Part shown: positions 48,522-58,436 of the stretch, piece after piece
Numbering within the stretch: position 1 is the stretch's first letter
Layout: every line of letters starts with the position of its first letter
DNA from: an uncultured Oxalobacter sp.
GTDB lineage: Bacteria > Pseudomonadota > Gammaproteobacteria > Burkholderiales > Burkholderiaceae_D
Direction of reading: 5' to 3'
DNA length: 64,000 bases
NCBI GenBank assembly: GCA_934401755.1
Contig: CAKRSU010000007.1
Span: 1 to 64,000, forward strand
Position numbers and translations under genes: made by a program
Notes under the pieces: generated by a model
The model's database searches: none
The model's input: the letters and a program-made list of their open reading frames with translations, nothing else
What the model was told of the DNA's origin: nothing

Positions 48522-49415
48522 TTACTCAATTTGTTGTGTTTTTTTATTTCTTATGACGTCAAGTGTTTGTAATCCAACCGACAAAATGATTAACATCAAG
48601 CCACTGTAGAATCCTAGTCCCAATTCATTGGATTCACCAAAGAAAAGAATGGCAAAAATAATGCTGTAGACCGGTTCCAGATTGTAGGTTAATCCAACAG
48701 TAAAAGCAGAAACATTTTTGAGAACTTGGAGAATTAAAAAGTACATTAATGCGGTACAAACGGAAGCTAACAAAAATAGCATGATAGCGTCCGTTATATT
48801 ATCGGGAATAAAAGTAATGTCAGGATGAATCAGTCCATACCCTATACAGACAATGGCTAATACAACGGTTCCCCCAATCATTTCATGTAATAACAGTGAT
48901 GAGGACGAACAAATTTGTCTAGCATCTAGTCGCTTACTAATAATACTGTAAAAAGAAGCCAGAAAAGTTGAAATGATTCCTAGAATAATACCTAAACGGA
49001 ATTTTATATCTAATTGAAAAATCAGAAGAATTCCGATGAGTGTTAATAAACTATAGAAAAAGTCTCGATAAGAAAATTTTTTCTTATTGATGAGTGGTTC
49101 AAGAATAGATGTAAAAAATCCCAATAAAGAGTAGCAAATCACGCCAATTGAAATATTGGATGCTTTAATACTGGCATAAAAAAATACCCAATGCAGCGCA
49201 ATAAATGCCCCAGCAGATGACATTTCCAAAAAATGTTTTAGGCTGATTTTCTCAATGGATTGCTTAAAAAATAAAATAACAGCAATAATAGCTGCTGCCC
49301 CCGCTGTTCGCCAAAATGATAGTGGCAGTGCATGCATTGAGATTAGCTTGCCGAAAAGACCGGTTGCACTGCCAATTAATACAGCTAGATGAAGCTTTAA
49401 TAATGTATTTTTCAT
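48522..49415 (-). CDS. EamA/DMT-family transporter
   Basis: 297 residues forming about ten hydrophobic helices in two EamA repeats (about 5-135 and 145-285), the drug/metabolite transporter fold. A repeated segment, e.g. FSAYSIISKRL in the middle and NLEPVYSIIFAILFFGES near the end, is typical. Substrate unknown. It sits between pyrC (19 bp) and csaA (15 bp), so it is probably co-transcribed. Confidence 0.88.
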   Translation of the reverse strand: MKNTLLKLHLAVLIGSATGLFGKLISMHALPLSFWRTAGAAAIIAVILFFKQSIEKISLKHFLEMSSAGAFIALHWVFFYASIKASNISIGVICYSLLGFFTSILEPLINKKKFSYRDFFYSLLTLIGILLIFQLDIKFRLGIILGIISTFLASFYSIISKRLDARQICSSSSLLLHEMIGGTVVLAIVCIGYGLIHPDITFIPDNITDAIMLFLLASVCTALMYFLILQVLKNVSAFTVGLTYNLEPVYSIIFAILFFGESNELGLGFYSGLMLIILSVGLQTLDVIRNKKTQQIE

Positions 49416-49434
49416 TGTTAAGAGCGCTGAATAA

Positions 49435-50481
49435 TCAGGCTAATTTCCAGTTTAATGTTTCTCCTGCCATTAAAGGGATGACACGATCATTGCCAAATGG
49501 CATAAATTCAGGAATGGTCCATGATTGGCGTTTTAAAGTTATGGTCGTTTTATTAACAGCAAGGTTATAAAATTTTGGTCCATTAATGCCGGTGAACCAT
49601 TCCATTTGATCTAAGGCATTTTCTCGTTCAAAAATCGTTGCGTAGAGTTCAATCGCATGAGATGCACTGTAACATCCTGCACATCCGCAAGCATTTTCTT
49701 TTGCTCTTTGTGCATGAGGGGCTGAATCGGTTCCTATGAAAAAACGTCGATTCTTTTGAGTAATCGCTTTTATCAGTGCTTGACGATTTTCTTCACGTTT
49801 TAATATGGGTAAACAATAAAAATGAGGATGAATACCACCAACCAATAAATGATTACGATTAAAAAGTAGATGCTGAGGAGTTACAGTTGCACCAATAAAT
49901 CCTTCTGCTTGTGCGACATATTCGGCTGCTGCTTTTGTTGTAATATGTTCGAATACGATTTTTAAATCAGGAAAATCTTTTCTTAAAGGAATCAGTACCT
50001 TATCAATAAAAACAGCTTCTCGATCAAAAATATCAACTGAAGGATCTGTTACTTCTCCATGCATCAGTAATGGCATTCCTTGCTTTTGCATTTCTTCGAG
50101 TGTTTTTGTGCATTTTGATAAGGAAGTAACCCCTGCATCGGAATTGGTCGTTGCTCCGGCTGGGTAGAGTTTAATACCATGTATAATTCCGCTTTTTTTT
50201 GCAGCAATGATTTCACTGGGAAGCGTATTATCAGTCAGATATAGAGTCATTAACGGCTCAAATTGAGAACCTTTAGGTAAGTATGAAAGGATTTTTTGCC
50301 GATATTGTTGGGCCTGAACCGTCGTTATCACAGGAGGTTTTAAATTTGGCATGATAATAGCTCTGCCAAATTGTTTAGCAGCTTGAGATACTGTTGATTG
50401 GAGGACCTCTCCATCTCGAAGATGCAAATGGAAATCGTCTGGTCGAATAATAGTAAGCGTCTGATTATTTGTTTCAGTCAT
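49435..50481 (-). CDS. pyrC: Dihydroorotase
   Basis: A zinc enzyme closing carbamoyl aspartate to dihydroorotate in pyrimidine synthesis. The 348 residues belong to the E. coli PyrC class: DDFHLHLRDG (15-24) with metal His pair, GIKLYPAGATTNSDAGV with the Lys bridging the metals, MHGEVTD, and FIGTDSAPHAQRAKENACGCAG near the end. It has no clear ribosome-binding site. It lies 53 bp downstream of the DUF4143 ATPase gene. Confidence 0.96.
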   Translation of the reverse strand: MTETNNQTLTIIRPDDFHLHLRDGEVLQSTVSQAAKQFGRAIIMPNLKPPVITTVQAQQYRQKILSYLPKGSQFEPLMTLYLTDNTLPSEIIAAKKSGIIHGIKLYPAGATTNSDAGVTSLSKCTKTLEEMQKQGMPLLMHGEVTDPSVDIFDREAVFIDKVLIPLRKDFPDLKIVFEHITTKAAAEYVAQAEGFIGATVTPQHLLFNRNHLLVGGIHPHFYCLPILKREENRQALIKAITQKNRRFFIGTDSAPHAQRAKENACGCAGCYSASHAIELYATIFERENALDQMEWFTGINGPKFYNLAVNKTTITLKRQSWTIPEFMPFGNDRVIPLMAGETLNWKLA

Positions 50482-50534
50482 AGTAATGTATCTATCGTCG
50501 TGTTAGTCTTATTTTACTGTAGTAATTCGTTAGT

Positions 50535-51890
50535 TTATGCGGTTGAAATATTATTGTTTTTTAATGCTAATCCAATCAATCGATCCGCCTGATCTGCCAT
50601 GAATAAAGGGATGTTTAACATATCACCATCCAGTTTCAGATTACCTAAAGAAAAACATATACGGAGTTTGACTTTATCTGTAAATAATTCCTTAAATTTT
50701 TTGAGACTTTTACTAGATATATTTGCGTCAGATTTAACTTCAACAGGAAAAATATCATTGTCTCGCTGAATGAGAAAATCAACCTCATAAGGAGGATTGT
50801 TTTGTGTCCAGTATCGAGGCACCACTTCAAATTGCGTGATCAAAGTTTGTAATACAAAATTCTCGGTCAATGCTCCTTTAAACTCAGTGAATAGACGATT
50901 ACCTTCTCCAAAAGCTGTAGGAGCCAATTGTGCTAGGCGGCGAAGCAGCCCCACATCTACTAGGTAAATCTTAAAAGCTGACAAGTCATCATAAGCAGCT
51001 ATTGGTAGGTTAGGAGCAGAACTACGATAAATTTTATGTACTAATCGAGCATCCACTAACCACTGTAGTGCATCTTCATATTCGCGAGCTCTTGCACCTT
51101 CTTTGACTACCTTATAAATGAACTTTTTATTTTCTTTTGCTAACTGAGAAGGTATGGATTTCCAGAGCATAGATATCTTAGGAAATTCACTGATATTAGG
51201 ATGTTTTGCAAAGTCACGCTCATAAGCACTAATAATGTCGGACAGTGCTTCTTGCATTGCAGGAACGTCACGAGCTTCTGTCCACATTAATACCGATTCA
51301 GGCATACCACCAGTAACATAGTACATCTTTAATTTTTCAGATAAAGGATTAAAAAATGCATCAGGAATCGGCTCAATGGTATCAATACTTTCTAAATACG
51401 TAGCAAGATTTTCATCGCCATTAGCAATTAGGAATTCAGAAAAAATCATTGGATCAATCTGCATGAAATTGACTTTTCCAACCGGAAAAGATGATGGTTT
51501 TGCTAAAGTAACTCCAAGCAGAGAGCCAGCACAGGCAATATGATATTGTGAAGCATTTTCACAGAAATACTTCATAGCATTAATGACTTTTGGACAATCC
51601 TGTATTTCGTCAAAGATAATGAGCGTTTTTTCAGGCAAAATTTTCTGACTACTCGCTAGCATCAGATTTTGTAAGATACGATTAATGTCTTTAGTGGTCT
51701 CAAAGAACTGTTTGTATTCCTCGTTTTCATCAAAGTTAAAATAAGCCGTATTTTCATAATAACGCTTACCAAACTCTTTTAGAATCCAGGTTTTTCCAAC
51801 CTGACGGACACCTTTTAAAATCAAAGGCTTACGGTAGGGAGAATTCTTCCAGTTCAATAGTTTTTTCAAAATAAACCGTTCCATAAACAC
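50535..51890 (-). CDS. AAA_14/DUF4143 family ATPase
   Basis: 451 residues. The AAA_14 domain has Walker A GVRQVGKT (27-34) and Walker B LIIFDEIQD (90-98), then a DUF4143 region (about 200-370). The last part carries YEVDFLIQRDNDIFPVEVKS (about 373-392), a D...ExK pattern like PD-(D/E)XK nucleases seen in this family. These proteins are widespread, often in accessory DNA, and have no firm function. The AT-rich upstream region has repeated AATCACATTTTTAT boxes. Confidence 0.88.
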   Translation of the reverse strand: MFMERFILKKLLNWKNSPYRKPLILKGVRQVGKTWILKEFGKRYYENTAYFNFDENEEYKQFFETTKDINRILQNLMLASSQKILPEKTLIIFDEIQDCPKVINAMKYFCENASQYHIACAGSLLGVTLAKPSSFPVGKVNFMQIDPMIFSEFLIANGDENLATYLESIDTIEPIPDAFFNPLSEKLKMYYVTGGMPESVLMWTEARDVPAMQEALSDIISAYERDFAKHPNISEFPKISMLWKSIPSQLAKENKKFIYKVVKEGARAREYEDALQWLVDARLVHKIYRSSAPNLPIAAYDDLSAFKIYLVDVGLLRRLAQLAPTAFGEGNRLFTEFKGALTENFVLQTLITQFEVVPRYWTQNNPPYEVDFLIQRDNDIFPVEVKSDANISSKSLKKFKELFTDKVKLRICFSLGNLKLDGDMLNIPLFMADQADRLIGLALKNNNISTA

Positions 51891-52316
51891 CCTTTCACAC
51901 TTTTATTTAGATTTTAGTGTTTTTAATCACATTTTTATTATATTTTATAGTTAAAAAAGCATTTTTATCACAAAATTATATCTATTTTATGTAGTATAAA
52001 TCACATTTTTATGTCTAAATGGGTGATAAGGGTATGCTGTAAAAAATAAGGATTTAGTTTCAAAAAAAATAGAAAGAAACGAGTCAATATGACAGATGGG
52101 AATTCATATCGAAAAAGGTCGATCATATTGATGCCTTTGTTATAAAACTTAAAATTCATAGAGAGATTGACCCAATTATTATTTTTTTATGTCTGTGTTA
52201 ATCTAATGCTGAAAATGAAATAATTACTGTATTTGGTCTTTGAGTAAGAAATGAGATTATTTCACTGTATTTCTTAACTTTTTGTATTGAAATAATGCTC
52301 TCTAAGAAATGGAAAA
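51891..52316. other. Intergenic region with repeated boxes
   Basis: 426 bp, very AT-rich, between the divergent DUF4143 gene and the adenosyltransferase gene. It contains two copies of AATCACATTTTTAT (51925-51938 and 51999-52012, 74 bp apart) and related ATTTTTATCAC text between them. No gene was seen. Confidence 0.5.
51925..52012. repeat. Two 14-bp direct repeats upstream of DUF4143 gene
   Basis: AATCACATTTTTAT at 51925-51938 and 51999-52012, starts 74 bp apart (seven helical turns). These may be binding sites of an unknown regulator for the DUF4143 gene, which starts 34 bp away. Confidence 0.4.
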
Positions 52317-52853
52317 ATGCCTAATATTTCAAAAATTGTCACAAAAACAGGTGATAGCGGTTATACATCCTTGGCAAATGGCATTCGGATAACAAAAAGT
52401 CACCAACGCATTCAGGTCATTGGTGAAATTGATGAATTAAATGCTATATTGGGTATTATTATCAGCTTAAAACCGTTGAAATCTATCAGTGAAATATTCA
52501 CAGCTATTCAACGTCAACTTTTTATTCTTGGCAGTGAAATCGCGCAATCTCATTCAAAACGAATCACAAATAGCCATATTATTTTTCTAGAAACTCATAT
52601 CACGGATATCAGTAATCATTGTCCTCCTTTAAGCAACTTTATTCTTCCAGGGGGAACCATCATCGCTGCGCAGATACACTTTGCAAGAAGTATTTGTCGT
52701 AGAACCGAAAGATCATTAGTTACATTAGCTGAAACAGAGGATATTTCAGCTAATGTTTTGCGTTATATCAATCGCTTATCGGATCTACTATTTTTAGCAG
52801 CAAGAAAAATGAACCAATCAGCTAATTATCAAGAGCAATTGGTTGATAAATAA
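52317..52853 (+). CDS. PduO-type cob(I)alamin adenosyltransferase
   Basis: Transfers adenosyl from ATP to cobalamin. The 178 residues match the PduO/CobA2 family: TKTGDSGYTSLANGIRI (about 8-24), IGEIDELNAILG and, near the end, RSICRRTERSL with RYINRLSDLLFLAAR. With metH it shows that the organism uses cobalamin; whether it makes it is not visible here. It converges with folE2, with 8 bp between the stops. Confidence 0.93.
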   Translation: MPNISKIVTKTGDSGYTSLANGIRITKSHQRIQVIGEIDELNAILGIIISLKPLKSISEIFTAIQRQLFILGSEIAQSHSKRITNSHIIFLETHITDISNHCPPLSNFILPGGTIIAAQIHFARSICRRTERSLVTLAETEDISANVLRYINRLSDLLFLAARKMNQSANYQEQLVDK

Positions 52854-52861
52854 GTTAATAC

Positions 52862-53746
52862 TTACTTACGTTTATCATGTTCAATACTTGCATAAGCTGA
52901 ATGATTATGTATGGATTCGAAGTTTTCTGCTTCTAAAGAATAAGCAGCAATACGATCATCCGCATTTAACATTCCAGCCACATCTCTAACCAAATCTTCA
53001 ACGAATTTTGGATTTTCATAAGCATATTCTGTAACGTATTTTTCATCAGGTCGTTTTAATAAACCATATAATTCACAAGATCCTTGAGCTTCAATATTGG
53101 CAATTAATTCTTCTATTGGAAGAATTTTATTTAAAACAGCGACGACTGAAATGTGAGAACGCTGATTATGAGCGCCATATTTTGATATTTCTTTAGAACA
53201 TGGACATAAACTCGTTACAGGAACTTGAACAGAAAGCGTTGTTTCTAGTTTGCCGTTAATGATCTCCCCTTTCATTCCAACTTCGTAATTCATAACGCTA
53301 CGTACTTTAGAAATAGGAGCGGCCTTAGACATAAAGAACGGAAAACTAACTTCAATCATGCCTGATTCAGCATTTAAAAGGGTTAACATGTCATGAATCA
53401 GTTTTGTAAATACATTGAAATCAAGAGGTTCTGAATCAAGGCTTGTAAAACTTTCTAATAGATCAATGAAACGCGACATATGCGTTCCTTTTTGATGATC
53501 TGGCAATTGAACATACATGTTCCAAGTGCCAACTGATGGTTGGATTCCGTCACGTGAATGAACTCTCAAAGGATGTTTGACACCTTTAACGCCAACTTTC
53601 TGAATAGAAATCTTACGCGTATCTACAGTATTTTGAACATCAGGTATTGTGTTAGATATAGGATTCATACAATTGTCCAGAGATGCATCACAACGGATAC
53701 CATCATCAGATTTATCATCAATATCAATTGAATTGCGGAAACTCAT
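52862..53746 (-). CDS. folE2: GTP cyclohydrolase FolE2
   Basis: The type IB enzyme that converts GTP to dihydroneopterin triphosphate, first step of folate synthesis, and that can replace zinc by other metals in FolE. The 294 residues show [10 protein letters not shown] (about 52-61), the GTHMSRF region, [14 protein letters not shown] with the metal-binding Cys, and a conserved C-terminal Glu-rich end. It closes the xseB-ispA-dxs-folE2 cluster. Confidence 0.96.
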   Translation of the reverse strand: MSFRNSIDIDDKSDDGIRCDASLDNCMNPISNTIPDVQNTVDTRKISIQKVGVKGVKHPLRVHSRDGIQPSVGTWNMYVQLPDHQKGTHMSRFIDLLESFTSLDSEPLDFNVFTKLIHDMLTLLNAESGMIEVSFPFFMSKAAPISKVRSVMNYEVGMKGEIINGKLETTLSVQVPVTSLCPCSKEISKYGAHNQRSHISVVAVLNKILPIEELIANIEAQGSCELYGLLKRPDEKYVTEYAYENPKFVEDLVRDVAGMLNADDRIAAYSLEAENFESIHNHSAYASIEHDKRK

Positions 53747-53792
53747 TTATTAAACCTTCAAATTACAGCTTATGCAGTTTTTATATGACATT

Positions 53793-55655
53793 TTATTTAT
53801 TATCGATCTGCAAGCTCAGATGTTTTTTGATAGATGCTTCAATTCCTTTACTATCAAGCCCATTCATTGCAAGCAGGGTTTTTACATCACCATGATCAAT
53901 GAACTTGTCTGGTAATCCTAATTGGATAACAGGAACGAATAGCTCTTCTTCCACTAAACATTCCAAAACAGCAGAACCAGCTCCTCCCGCAATAGTGCCT
54001 TCTTCTACTGTAACAAGTACTTGGTGATTTTTTGCTACTTCAACAATTAATTGTTTATCGATCGGTTTAACAAATCGCATGTTGATAACCGTAGCATTAA
54101 GCTTTACTCCTGCTTCAAGTGCTGGAGCAAGCATCGTACCAAAAGCCATAATGGCAATTTTTTCGCCTTTTCTTATTGTTATACCTTTGCCAATTGGCAA
54201 AGGTTTCGTATCTTTTTGTACTGGAATCCCAATGCCAGTACCACGTGGATATCTTACCGTTGCAGGACCATTATATAAGTAAGCAGTTACTAACATCTGA
54301 CGAGTTTCATTTTCATCAGCCGGTGCCATAATGACCATATTGGGAATACATCTTAAATAGGCCATATCGTAATTTCCTGCATGTGTTGCGCCGTCAGCTC
54401 CTACTAATCCTGATCGATCAATCGCAAACGTAACATCTAAATTCTGTAATGCAACATCATGAATCAACTGATCATATGCTCGTTGCAAAAATGTTGAATA
54501 AATGGCAACAACGGGTTTTAGTCCTTCACACGCCAGTCCTGCTGCAAATGTAACGGCATGTTGCTCTGCAATACCAACATCAAAAAAACGATCAGGATAC
54601 TGCTGCGCAAAAGAGACCATTCCTGAACCTTCACGCATTGCTGGCGTAATGCCAATCAGTCTAGAGTCGTTTTTTGCTGTATCACAAAGCCAGTCTCCAA
54701 AAACCGAAGCAAAAGTTGGTTTTGAATTTTTTTTAGGTTTTACGCCCTCTAAAGGACTAAATTGACCTAGACCATGATACAAAATGGGATCAGCCTCTGC
54801 CAATTTATAACCATACCCTTTTTTCGTGACAATATGTAGAAAACGAGGCCCCTTCTGTTGTTTCAGTTGTTGAAGAACATCAACTAATTGATTCATATCA
54901 TGCCCATCAATTGGACCGGTATAACTGAAACCAAATTCATCAAAAAGTGTTTTGGGAGAAATGAATCCCTTCACATCCTTTTCGATTTCTTTTGCAAACT
55001 GAATCACCGATGAGGGTAATACATTTTCAGCAAGACTTTTAGCGGCTTTTGTTGCTGCGTAAAACCCACCATGCATCAATCGCGTAAAATATCGATTCAA
55101 AACACCAACGGGCGGTGAAATGGACATATCATTATCATTTAAAATAACCAGTAAATTAATGTCTTTATAAATACCGACATTATTCATGGCTTCAAATGCC
55201 ATACCGCCCGTAATCGCACCATCTCCAATCACGGCAATAGCGCAACGATCATCATGATTGAGTTTAGCGGCTATTGCCATACCTAGCGCGGCAGAAATGG
55301 AAGTTGAAGAATGCGCGGTTCCAAACGCATCATATTCACTTTCATTGCGTTTTGGAAACCCAGAAATCCCATGCAATTGCCTTAATGTTTGCATTTGTTC
55401 TCGGCGCCCCGTCAAAATTTTATGCGCATAACATTGATGCCCTACATCCCAAATTAAACGGTCATTAGGGGTATTAAAAACATAATGCAGCGCAATGGCC
55501 AATTCAACGGTGCCAAGATTAGAAGAAAGATGCCCACCTGTTTTAGAGACGGATTGAATAATGAAATGGCGCAATTCATCCGCTAGTATTGAAAGCTGAT
55601 TGCGTTGCAATCCGCGAAGATCTGTCGGATTGTTAATAGTGTTCAACAGCTTCAT
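53793..55655 (-). CDS. dxs: 1-deoxy-D-xylulose-5-phosphate synthase
   Basis: The ThDP-dependent first enzyme of the MEP isoprenoid pathway, joining pyruvate and glyceraldehyde 3-phosphate. The 620 residues include [13 protein letters not shown], the ThDP motif [18 protein letters not shown] (about 150-167), and transketolase-like pyrimidine-binding and C-terminal domains ([27 protein letters not shown]). It overlaps ispA by 1 bp (53793-55655 vs 55655-56551). Confidence 0.98.
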   Translation of the reverse strand: MKLLNTINNPTDLRGLQRNQLSILADELRHFIIQSVSKTGGHLSSNLGTVELAIALHYVFNTPNDRLIWDVGHQCYAHKILTGRREQMQTLRQLHGISGFPKRNESEYDAFGTAHSSTSISAALGMAIAAKLNHDDRCAIAVIGDGAITGGMAFEAMNNVGIYKDINLLVILNDNDMSISPPVGVLNRYFTRLMHGGFYAATKAAKSLAENVLPSSVIQFAKEIEKDVKGFISPKTLFDEFGFSYTGPIDGHDMNQLVDVLQQLKQQKGPRFLHIVTKKGYGYKLAEADPILYHGLGQFSPLEGVKPKKNSKPTFASVFGDWLCDTAKNDSRLIGITPAMREGSGMVSFAQQYPDRFFDVGIAEQHAVTFAAGLACEGLKPVVAIYSTFLQRAYDQLIHDVALQNLDVTFAIDRSGLVGADGATHAGNYDMAYLRCIPNMVIMAPADENETRQMLVTAYLYNGPATVRYPRGTGIGIPVQKDTKPLPIGKGITIRKGEKIAIMAFGTMLAPALEAGVKLNATVINMRFVKPIDKQLIVEVAKNHQVLVTVEEGTIAGGAGSAVLECLVEEELFVPVIQLGLPDKFIDHGDVKTLLAMNGLDSKGIEASIKKHLSLQIDNK

Positions 55656-56551
55656 TATTTTTTCCGATATACAATGAGGTCAGCTAATTCATGTAACCAA
55701 TGTTTTTTCTTATCGAACAAAGCCAAAGAATCATGCGCTTGTTTGCAAAGAGTTTCTGCCAATATCTTTGCTTTTTCCAGTCCCATTAAAGACACATAAG
55801 TCGGTTTAGCATCTCGCTCATCTTTACCTGCCGTTTTCCCGAGTACTTCTGTTTTTGAAGTCACATCTAAAATATCATCAACAACTTGAAATGCTAAGCC
55901 AATGGCTTCAGCATAGTGTTCAAGCGCGACTAATTCTTCATCAGCAGGCATTTTGCTCGATAGAGCACCCAATAATACAGATGCTTTGAGTATAGCACCT
56001 GTTTTTAAGCGATCCATATACTTTAAATCATCTGATGATAATGAGATTCCAATGCTATTAAGATCGATTGCCTGTCCCCCGCACATGCCAGATGGTCCTG
56101 CTGCTTTTGTTAAAACACGCATTCTAGCGTTATTAAGTGCAGCATCCCCACCAGATTCTGCTATTACAGCAAAAGCCTGTGCTTGTAAGGCATCCCCTAC
56201 TAATAAAGCCATCGCTTCGCCATATTGTATATGTACCGTTGGTTTACCGCGCCTTAATACATCATTATCCATACAAGGCATATCATCATGGACAAGTGAA
56301 TAGGCATGAATCATTTCAATCGCACAAGCTGTTGGCATTAATATGCGGTCTTGCGCATCAAAAAGCATGCCGACTGCATGAACTAACAATGGTCGTATAC
56401 GCTTGCCGCCATTAAGAACTGCATAATGCATGGCACGATATAGTTGTCTTAATGCATTTTGATTATGATGAATATCAGGCAAATAACCGGCTAGAGCGCA
56501 CTCAACATTTTGTTGGGTACTGTGAACCCATGTTTCAAAGCTGACAGTCAT
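55655..56551 (-). CDS. ispA: Farnesyl diphosphate synthase-type polyprenyl transferase
   Basis: Condenses isopentenyl units to farnesyl diphosphate. The 298 residues have the two Asp-rich motifs: first [15 protein letters not shown] (about 93-107) and second [12 protein letters not shown] (about 226-237). The DDMPCMD type is the usual bacterial FPP synthase. It overlaps xseB by 4 bp and dxs by 1 bp, a tight operon. Confidence 0.96.
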   Translation of the reverse strand: MTVSFETWVHSTQQNVECALAGYLPDIHHNQNALRQLYRAMHYAVLNGGKRIRPLLVHAVGMLFDAQDRILMPTACAIEMIHAYSLVHDDMPCMDNDVLRRGKPTVHIQYGEAMALLVGDALQAQAFAVIAESGGDAALNNARMRVLTKAAGPSGMCGGQAIDLNSIGISLSSDDLKYMDRLKTGAILKASVLLGALSSKMPADEELVALEHYAEAIGLAFQVVDDILDVTSKTEVLGKTAGKDERDAKPTYVSLMGLEKAKILAETLCKQAHDSLALFDKKKHWLHELADLIVYRKK

Positions 56552-56799
56552 TTCTGAGTTCCGTTTACACCATCTGGTTGGAAAGGTTTCAAAATTTTAT
56601 CATCCAGAATTTTGACTTGTTTTTCAACCTTATCTAATTTTGTCGTACAAAACTTAATGAGTTCTGTGCCACGCTTATAAGCTCCAATGGACTGTTCAAG
56701 AGATAAATCGCCTGATTCCATCTTAGAAATAAGCTGTTCTAATTCAGCAATTGCCATTTCATAGGAGTCTGGATTTTTATTAATAGTCTCTACAGCCAT
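56548..56799 (-). CDS. xseB: Exodeoxyribonuclease VII small subunit
   Basis: 83 residues of the XseB coiled-coil fold: AIAELEQLISKMESGDLSLEQSIGAYKRGTELIKFC. XseB binds XseA to make exonuclease VII; xseA is not in the window. It is first in the xseB-ispA-dxs cluster. Confidence 0.95.
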   Translation of the reverse strand: MAVETINKNPDSYEMAIAELEQLISKMESGDLSLEQSIGAYKRGTELIKFCTTKLDKVEKQVKILDDKILKPFQPDGVNGTQK

Positions 56800-56992
56800 T
56801 TTTTACCTAAAAAGTTGATTAATTGTATCGTACTCAAATTATCCGACCGAACTTGATATTATACGCTATGAGTGGTTTAATCACTCTTTCTCATGATTGA
56901 AAAAGAATGGGAAAAACAGATATTTGACGTCTGTTTCATACTTTTTCAAAACAATAAATGAGATCTTTCCAATTATTTTTCCTCAAATTCAA

Positions 56993-57892
56993 ATGCAATC
57001 TCTTTGGATGCTTGTTACTTCGCTCTGTCTGACATTTATGGCAGTCTGTGTCAAATTAGTATCCGATGAGTACTCTACCCCTGAAATTGTGATGTACCGC
57101 AGTCTTGTTGGGGCCATTTTTATGGGAATTATCACCTTTTATCAAAAAGGAACGCTTAAAACACTCTTTCCATTTGAACATATTTGGCGCGCTGCTGTTG
57201 GAGCAACTGCATTTGGATTACATTTTTATTCTTTCAGGGGACTCCCTTTAGCAACTGCTGTAACACTCAATTACACTTCTCCCATTTGGATTGCTATTGT
57301 TCTTTTTATTGGCGGACTACTGCATGGCCAAACACGATTTGAGTGGAAATTGATTGGCGCTATTATCATTAGTTTTATTGGCGTTATTATGGTACTGCAA
57401 CCCAATATTCAAAAAGAACAGTATATTTGGGGAATTATCGCGTTAACGTCTGGTTTTCTCGCTGGCTTAGCGGGATTACAAGTTCGGCGACTAGGGCAAT
57501 TGGGAGAACCTGAATATAGGGTTGTTTTCTACTTTTGTGTCATTAGTACAATTGGGGCCGCCATTCTTACTATATTAAACGCTCAATTACCCAATAGTGA
57601 TGGTATTGCTTTTCATACTCATAGCCCCAAAGGGCTACTCTTATTAATTTTAGTTGGCTTATCTGCTGCGATTGGGCAAATGGCAAATACCCGTGCATTT
57701 TCGTTTGGTAAAACATTACTGACTGCTAATTTACAGTATTCTGGCATTATTTTTTCAAGTATCTGGGGAATTCTTATTTGGGGAGATATGTTCGGTTGGA
57801 TGAGTTGGATCGGTATGGCTATCATCATAATTAGCGGTATTTTAGCAACTTATTTTGGTGCAAAAGCCCGAAAAAATGCATCAATAAAGTAA
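56993..57892 (+). CDS. EamA/DMT-family transporter (second)
   Basis: 299 residues from the preferred ATG at 56993. An upstream TTG at 56897 keeps the frame open but adds a poorly conserved stretch. Ten hydrophobic helices in two EamA repeats are visible (about 3-135 and 145-290), with RALP-like turn SFRGLPLATAVTLNYTSPIW typical of the family. Substrate unknown. It shares no operon with neighbours and is followed by a long gene-free gap. Confidence 0.87.
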   Translation: MQSLWMLVTSLCLTFMAVCVKLVSDEYSTPEIVMYRSLVGAIFMGIITFYQKGTLKTLFPFEHIWRAAVGATAFGLHFYSFRGLPLATAVTLNYTSPIWIAIVLFIGGLLHGQTRFEWKLIGAIIISFIGVIMVLQPNIQKEQYIWGIIALTSGFLAGLAGLQVRRLGQLGEPEYRVVFYFCVISTIGAAILTILNAQLPNSDGIAFHTHSPKGLLLLILVGLSAAIGQMANTRAFSFGKTLLTANLQYSGIIFSSIWGILIWGDMFGWMSWIGMAIIIISGILATYFGAKARKNASIK

Positions 57893-58436
57893 GTGTTCAC
57901 TTTCTTTGATACAAAACATATCTTCATAAATTTTTCCTGATTCCCCTATTTCAAATCATACGTGTCGTATCCAAATTGAATAACTCTGTTGATAAGCCTG
58001 TTTTTTTAATGGGAAAAACTTCTCTTTACGCCAAAATTAAAAAATCTATTCAAAATTAATGCTCAGCTTTTCCAAAAAGTTAAATTTAGCTAACTTTTTG
58101 ATTTTTCATTATCTATGATAGTTATTAACAATTATTTTGACCTTTATTATCATCAATTTTAAATAAATATAATAACTATTAGCGATAACTTATAGCAATG
58201 CAATCTATCCATTATTTCAAAATGCATAAGGAATAACTAAGACCTATAAAAAGATGGCGCTCAACACAGATAGAGTAACCAAGCAGACTATTTGCTAGAA
58301 CAAATATCGTTTTTTAATAAAGTGCTGCTTATTTGATCAATAGAAAAAACGGGTATACGCGTATTGTTAACAAAAATAAAACCGAAGTGCTCATTGATAC
58401 TTCGGTTCATTCAAAGAATCATTTAATAGCGATCAA
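57893..58436. other. Large convergent intergenic region with repeat copy B
   Basis: 544 bp between genes that converge (EamA + and polA -), where a promoter is not expected. It holds repeat copy B (57971-58187). The remainder is AT-rich with no gene recognised and no strong terminator; the sequence before the polA stop has a short ACCGAAGTG/TACTTCGGT hairpin. Confidence 0.6.
57971..58187. repeat. Imperfect 215-bp intergenic repeat, copy B
   Basis: This copy starts CCAAATTGAATAAC and aligns with copy A at 46408-46620, by eye about three-quarters identical with small indels. The identical core is 58067-58094. It keeps TGTTGATAA (57987-57995) and TTATTAACA (58122-58130) in the same order and orientation as copy A. 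It lacks the GATC sites present in copy A. Confidence 0.7.
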
